Below, piece after piece: positions 60,360 through 64,000 of a stretch of DNA of 64,000 nt. Positions within the stretch are counted from its first letter, which is position 1. Every line of letters starts with the position of its first letter. The DNA comes from Streptomyces sp. Tue6028 (GTDB lineage Bacteria; Actinomycetota; Actinomycetes; Streptomycetales; Streptomycetaceae). The notes beneath the pieces are model-generated. The model had not been told where the DNA came from, searched no databases, and saw only the letters and a program-made list of their open reading frames with translations. The stretch lies in assembly GCF_002300165.1 (NCBI RefSeq), contig NZ_MLCE01000025.1, forward strand, positions 62,001 to 126,000, in the 5' to 3' direction. A program made the position numbers and the translations under genes.

Positions 60360-60800
60360 GTGTTCAATGACATAGGACCGCTGGAGCTGGTGACGCTCGT
60401 CGTCCTCGCCGTGCTCGTCTTCGGTCCGGACAAGCTCCCGAAGATGATCCAGGACGTCACTCGGACGATCCGCAAGATCCGTGACTTCTCCGAGAGCGCC
60501 AAGGCGGACATCCGCGACGAACTCGGCCCGGAGTTCAAGGACTTCGAGTTCGAGGACCTCAACCCCAAGACGTTCATCCGCAAGCAGCTGGACAATGACG
60601 AGCTGGGGCTCAAGGAGATCCGCAACGGCTTCGACCTGAAGAAGGAGATGGCCGAGGTCACGGACGCCGTCCACGGCCGCGACTCCGACCACTCCTCGTC
60701 GTCCTCCGGTGGCGCGAGCGGTGGCTCCGTCGACATGACCAAGAAGCGCGAGAAGCTCGACCCGGACGAGCGCCCGCCCTACGACGCGGACGCCACCTGA
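60360..60800 (+). CDS. tatB: Twin-arginine translocase subunit TatB
   Basis: This 146-aa protein starts FNDIGPLELVTLVVLAVLVFGPDKLPKM: the N-terminal span, the conserved FGP motif and the amphipathic helix of TatA/B proteins. Its longer acidic and basic C-tail is typical of TatB. It forms the substrate receptor with TatC for folded Tat proteins; the Tat-type lipoprotein at 23866-25626 would be a client. GTG 60360 follows AAGGAG. No tatA or tatC is next to it, as usual in actinobacteria. Confidence 0.93.
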   Translation: MFNDIGPLELVTLVVLAVLVFGPDKLPKMIQDVTRTIRKIRDFSESAKADIRDELGPEFKDFEFEDLNPKTFIRKQLDNDELGLKEIRNGFDLKKEMAEVTDAVHGRDSDHSSSSSGGASGGSVDMTKKREKLDPDERPPYDADAT

Positions 60801-61127
60801 GCCGTCACGGCGCCCTTCGACGGGCCGTACGCCCATGACGGGCCGTACGGCTCTTCGGTGGATCCCTGGCCCCGCGGCCCCGTGACCGGGCCGTACGGCC
60901 CCCGTGACCGGGCCCCTGAGGCCCGGTACCCGCGCTCGGCGCCCGGCTGCCCTTGCGTGGGCGTGCCCCGCGCGCCTGAATCAGGCGCGTAAGCGGCCCA
61001 CGCGCCGGGCGGTTTCTCTGCTGCTCCGATCGGGGTGGCTATGCTGCCGAGTTGTTGTGCGGACCGACAAGGACGCCCGAGGGGGGCGGGCCGCCCGGTC
61101 CGACGAGAGCGAGGAGGCGTCCGGCAG
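60801..61127. other. 327-bp intergenic region after tatB
   Basis: It holds the repeats given above, then TGAATCAGGCGCG and a stretch with possible promoter elements near 61015-61060 (GTTTCTCTGCTGCTCCGATCG, GGCTATGCT). No gene is present. Confidence 0.5.
60819..60915. repeat. GGGCCGTACG repeats and palindrome after tatB
   Basis: Three copies of GGGCCGTACG (near 60821, 60839 and 60888) and two of CGTGACCGGGCC occur. The last one is a perfect 14-bp palindrome GGGCCGTACGGCCC at 60888-60901. It could work as a factor-independent terminator for tatB. Confidence 0.65.
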
Positions 61128-61784
61128 ATGGAGACGACAAGTCGGGTAGGCGCGCAGGCGCCGGCCGCGGAGGGCGGACAACAGGTCCCCTCCGCCCGGC
61201 GTACGGTCGACGGCTACCTGCTGGCGCCCTTCCCGTGGTACGGCCTCGACGAGGCGTTCACGGGCCCGCGCTGGCTGATGCAGGTCGGTACGTCGGCGGA
61301 CGGTGCCGTCGAGCACGGTTCCATCGGGCACGGCGACGAGCCCACGGTGCGCAGTGAGTCGACGGAGGACAAGGAGCGGTTCGCCGTCGTCGTCACCGTC
61401 GCGGCCAGCCCCGACCGTCGCAGCGCGGACGGCACGGGGCTGCTGGAGGCCACCTCGGTGTCCTCCGCGGCCTGGCTGGCCGGTGTGGGGCTGCTGTCCT
61501 TCACCTGGCCCGGTCAGATGGACCACAGCCTGCGCGACAACTGGCTGGACCAGCAGACCGAGACCGCGTGGGTCCTGGCCGACGACCTGAACGGGTCCGA
61601 CTGGTCCACGCTGTCCCTTCCCGTGGACGGCGTGCCGACGTCCTTCCACTACCGCGAGTCCGAGTTCGGCTGGGTGCTCGCGGGATCCACCCGGGAAGGC
61701 GTCCACGTGGGCGCGTACGGGCGGGGGATGAGTGCGTATGGGCTGGGGTTCGCGATGATCAAGGACATCGGCGCGTACGCCTAG
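61128..61784 (+). CDS. Conserved hypothetical protein (218 aa)
   Basis: The ATG at 61128 follows GAGGAG. The protein is soluble and aromatic-rich, with GYLLAPFPWYGLDEAFTGPRWLMQVG and SFHYRESEFGWVLAGSTREGVHVGAYGRGM. I recognise no catalytic motif and no membrane segment. It stands alone, between tatB and the convergent mrp. Function unknown. A strong terminator lies after it. Confidence 0.8.
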   Translation: METTSRVGAQAPAAEGGQQVPSARRTVDGYLLAPFPWYGLDEAFTGPRWLMQVGTSADGAVEHGSIGHGDEPTVRSESTEDKERFAVVVTVAASPDRRSADGTGLLEATSVSSAAWLAGVGLLSFTWPGQMDHSLRDNWLDQQTETAWVLADDLNGSDWSTLSLPVDGVPTSFHYRESEFGWVLAGSTREGVHVGAYGRGMSAYGLGFAMIKDIGAYA

Positions 61785-61800
61785 CCGGCGGTTCTACGGG

Positions 61801-61836
61801 GAAGGGGGCGCCGTCCTGGTGGGCGGCGCCCCCTTC
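61801..61836 (+). terminator. Terminator after the hypothetical gene
   Basis: GAAGGGGGCGCCG and CGGCGCCCCCTTC pair over 13 bp around a 10-nt loop, followed by TTCGTGCTCTT. Confidence 0.88.
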
Positions 61837-61864
61837 TTCGTGCTCTTGGGGTGCTCTCGGTGCG

Positions 61865-61984
61865 GGTGTCGTCCGCGGGGCGGTGGGGGTTGGGCGCGCA
61901 GTTCCTCGCGCCCCTGGCGGGGCCGTTTCCGTGGGTGTTGTCCGCGGGTGGGTGGGGGTTGGGCGCGCAGTTCCTCGCGCCCCT
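61865..61984. repeat. Two copies of a 51-bp dispersed-type repeat
   Basis: The copies at 61865-61915 and 61934-61984 share GGTTGGGCGCGCAGTTCCTC and the flanks on both sides with only a few changes. I recall GCGCGCAGTTCCTCGCGCCCC as a common intergenic repeat in Streptomyces. They lie downstream of convergent genes. Confidence 0.72.
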
Positions 61985-62004
61985 TGTGGGGCGCGAGGTC
62001 TGGG

Positions 62005-63138
62005 TCAGAACTTGTTTCGGGGGGTGATGCCCAGAGACATGCCCGACAGGCCGCGCTGGCGGCCGCCGAGCTTGCCGGCGATGGAGCGGAGGGCGGAGCC
62101 CGCCGGCGAGTCGGGGTCGGAGAGGACCACCGGCTTGCCCTCGTCGCCGCCCTCGCGCAGGCGGACGTCGATCGGGATGGAGCCGAGGACCGGGACCGTG
62201 GCGCCGGTCGTGCGGGTCAGGCCGTCGGCGACCGTCTGGCCGCCGCCCGTGCCGAACACGTCGACCATCTCGCCGCAGTGCGGGCAGGGCAGTCCGGACA
62301 TGTTCTCGACGACGCCGACGATCTTCTGGTGGGTCTGGACGGCGATCGAGCCCGCGCGCTCGGCCACCTCGGCGGCGGCCTGCTGCGGGGTGGTGACGAC
62401 CAGGATCTCCGCGTTCGGGACCAGCTGGGCGACGGAGATCGCGATGTCGCCCGTGCCCGGCGGGAGGTCCAGGAGCAGGACGTCCAGGTCGCCCCAGAAC
62501 ACGTCCGCCAGGAACTGCTGGAGGGCGCGGTGGAGCATCGGACCGCGCCAGACCACCGGCGCGTTGCCCGGGGTGAACATGCCGATCGAGATGACCTTCA
62601 CACCGTTCGCCGACGGCGGCATGATCATGTTCTCGACCTGGGTGGGACGGCCGTCCGCGCCGAGCATGCGGGGCACCGAGTGGCCGTAGATGTCGGCGTC
62701 GACGACACCGACCTTGAGGCCGTCGGCCGCCATCGCCGCCGCCAGGTTCACGGTCACCGAGGACTTGCCGACGCCGCCCTTGCCGGAGGCGACCGCGTAC
62801 ACGCGGGTCAGCGAGCCCGGCTTGGCGAACGGCACCTCGCGCTCGGCCTGGCCGCCGCGCAGCGCGGACGCCAGCTCGCGGCGCTGCTCGTCGCTCATCA
62901 CGTCCAGGGTCACCTCGACGCGCGTGACGCCCTCGACCGCCGAGACCGCGTCCGTCACGCTCTTCGTGATGGTCTCGCGCATCGGGCAACCGGAGACGGT
63001 CAGGTACACGGTGACCGCGACCGCGCCATCCGCGCCGATCTCCACCGATTTGACCATCCCCAGTTCGGTGATGGGTCGCTGGATCTCGGGGTCGTTCACC
63101 GTCGCCAGTGCTTCGCGCACCGCGTCTTCCGTAGCCAT
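62005..63138 (-). CDS. apbC: Mrp/NBP35-type Fe-S cluster carrier ATPase
   Basis: This 377-aa protein has an N-terminal DUF59/MIP18-like domain (residues 1-80, DPEIQRPITELG..GCPMRETI) and a P-loop deviant Walker A SGKGGVGKSS at 118-127. Later come DADIYGHS, DLPPGTGD and the CPHC motif that holds the bridging cluster. It transfers [4Fe-4S] clusters to apo-proteins. The ATG at 63138 is the start that fits the conserved domain. In mycobacteria the orthologue is Rv1229c, downstream of tatB. Confidence 0.95.
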   Translation of the reverse strand: MATEDAVREALATVNDPEIQRPITELGMVKSVEIGADGAVAVTVYLTVSGCPMRETITKSVTDAVSAVEGVTRVEVTLDVMSDEQRRELASALRGGQAEREVPFAKPGSLTRVYAVASGKGGVGKSSVTVNLAAAMAADGLKVGVVDADIYGHSVPRMLGADGRPTQVENMIMPPSANGVKVISIGMFTPGNAPVVWRGPMLHRALQQFLADVFWGDLDVLLLDLPPGTGDIAISVAQLVPNAEILVVTTPQQAAAEVAERAGSIAVQTHQKIVGVVENMSGLPCPHCGEMVDVFGTGGGQTVADGLTRTTGATVPVLGSIPIDVRLREGGDEGKPVVLSDPDSPAGSALRSIAGKLGGRQRGLSGMSLGITPRNKF

Positions 63139-63182
63139 AGACAAGATGGTACGGCGACGGGCCCGGGACCCGGAAAGCCCCG

Positions 63183-63767
63183 TCACCGGTCGTCTACGTC
63201 ACGTCCGCCGGACCGTTCTGCCGGGAATACGACCTGCCCGTCGCCGTGGTGCTCCTCCAGGTCCTTCATCAGGTCCTGGAGTTCCGAGCGGATCCAGTCG
63301 CGGGTGGCGACCTCGCCGAGGCCCACACGCAGCGAGGCGATCTCCCGTGTGAGGTATTCGGTGTCCGCGATGGACCGCTCGTTCTGCTTGCGGTCCTGTT
63401 CGAGATTGACCCGGTCGCGGTCGTCCTGCCGGTTCTGGGCGAGCAGGATCAGCGGGGCGGCGTAGGAGGCCTGGAGCGACAGCATGAGCGTCAGGAAGAT
63501 GAACGGGTAGGTGTCGAAGCGCAGGTCGGTCGGTGCGAGGACGTTCCACGCCACCCACATGATGATGACGACGGTCATCCAGACGATGAACCGTCCGGTG
63601 CCGAGGAAGCGGGCGATGCGCTCCGAGAGGCGTCCGAAGGCCTCCGGGTCCCATTCGGGCAGCAGCCGGCGGCGCGGCGGCATCGGCTGGTCGAGCCGCG
63701 TGCGGGGCCGGGAGGTGGCGGTGGCCCCGGAGACGACCCGCTCGCGGTTCTCGCGCTCAGGCGCCAT
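63183..63767 (-). CDS. DUF1003 membrane protein
   Basis: This 194-aa protein has two spans (about residues 58-78 and 88-110: WMTVVIIMWVAWNVL, PFIFLTLMLSLQASYAAPLILL) and the DUF1003 signature ASYAAPLILLAQNRQ, followed by a coiled-coil tail. It may be linked to the CBS-domain protein whose stop it overlaps by 11 bp. No direct function is known. Confidence 0.88.
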   Translation of the reverse strand: MAPERENRERVVSGATATSRPRTRLDQPMPPRRRLLPEWDPEAFGRLSERIARFLGTGRFIVWMTVVIIMWVAWNVLAPTDLRFDTYPFIFLTLMLSLQASYAAPLILLAQNRQDDRDRVNLEQDRKQNERSIADTEYLTREIASLRVGLGEVATRDWIRSELQDLMKDLEEHHGDGQVVFPAERSGGRDVDDR

Positions 63768-64000
63768 GAGGGGTCCCCTCGTCCGTGAGGTGGAACTCCG
63801 TCTCCCGCCAGTCGTCCGGCAGCATGTGGTCCAGCACGTCGTCCACGGTCACCGCGCCGAGGAGCGAGCCGCTCTCGTCGACGACGGGCGCCGCGACCAT
63901 GTCGTACGTCGCGAAGAAACCGGCGACGACGGGCAGCGCGGCGTCCGGGTCCAGCGGCTGGAGGCCGTCGTCGACGAGCGAGCCGACGAGGGTGAACGGC
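63757..64000 (-). CDS. CBS-domain protein, C-terminal part (MgtE-N/CBS type, runs off the right edge)
   Basis: Only the last 80 codons are in the window. They read PFTLVGSLVDDGLQ..LPVVAGFFATYDMVAAPVVDESGSLLGAVTVDDVLDHM, one CBS domain, and an ending DDWRETEF typical of actinobacterial proteins with MgtE-like N-terminal and CBS domains. These may sense magnesium or adenine nucleotides. No membrane span is seen in this part. The stop overlaps the DUF1003 start, which implies a shared operon. Confidence 0.8.
   Translation of the reverse strand, partial: PFTLVGSLVDDGLQPLDPDAALPVVAGFFATYDMVAAPVVDESGSLLGAVTVDDVLDHMLPDDWRETEFHLTDEGTPHGA

Overview
The window reads as Streptomyces chromosome. It is very GC-rich, uses GTG/TTG starts freely, has 1-4 bp stop/start overlaps, and carries actinobacterial hallmark genes: mycothiol deacetylase mshB, a DUF3117 protein, a bldK-type oligopeptide operon, and a sigE/anti-sigma/htrA/tatB stress cluster. 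No phage, IS element, CRISPR array, rRNA or complete tRNA is visible. Long ORFs opposite real genes are GC-bias shadows and are omitted.

Layout. 1-2.6 kb: a truncated membrane protein, a repeat-bearing membrane-anchored glycosidase-like protein and a small membrane protein. 2.6-6.6 kb: a leftward sdhC-sdhA-sdhB succinate dehydrogenase operon with a small coiled-coil gene in front. 7.1-11.8 kb: an orphan family-5 solute-binding lipoprotein (LpqW-like by position) followed by typA. 12.2-32.9 kb: three complete oligopeptide ABC importers. The first, rightward, matches bldKA-E. The second is its leftward mirror image with the same gene order. The third is rightward, in the order binding protein-permease-permease-ATPase-ATPase. 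A methyltransferase, a DinB protein and a VOC protein lie between the first two.

33-43.7 kb: a secreted protein, an S9 peptidase, a small membrane protein, mshB and a partner, a membrane-anchored peptidoglycan-binding-like protein, then an ABC exporter fused in one overlapping operon with a DesK/DesR-like two-component pair. 43.7-53.3 kb: a SirB1-type protein, a CG3035-type N-acetylglutamate synthase candidate, ferredoxin, dapC, a secreted Ala/Gly/Lys-rich protein, a lysozyme-fold protein, dapE, a LOG protein, a FolP2-type protein, a DivIVA-like protein and tag. 53.5-64 kb: an enoyl-CoA hydratase, DUF3117, an O-methyltransferase, sigE, anti-sigma factor, htrA, tatB, a conserved unknown, mrp/apbC, a DUF1003 protein and a truncated CBS-domain protein.

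How it fits together. From typA to mrp the order of many genes parallels the Mycobacterium region from typA (Rv1165) to mrp (Rv1229c), so this is a conserved core locus. The three peptide importers are the main Streptomyces-specific addition. The most interesting signals are regulatory. All three importer operons carry a hairpin directly after the binding-protein gene; in bldK it is a perfect 32-bp palindrome. The bldK operon is preceded by a ribosome-binding site, a 21-codon ORF and a 9-bp hairpin. sigE has an almost consensus ECF promoter. The O-methyltransferase beside it appears to start at ATT. Two dispersed-repeat-like elements and an octanucleotide microsatellite lie in intergenic DNA.
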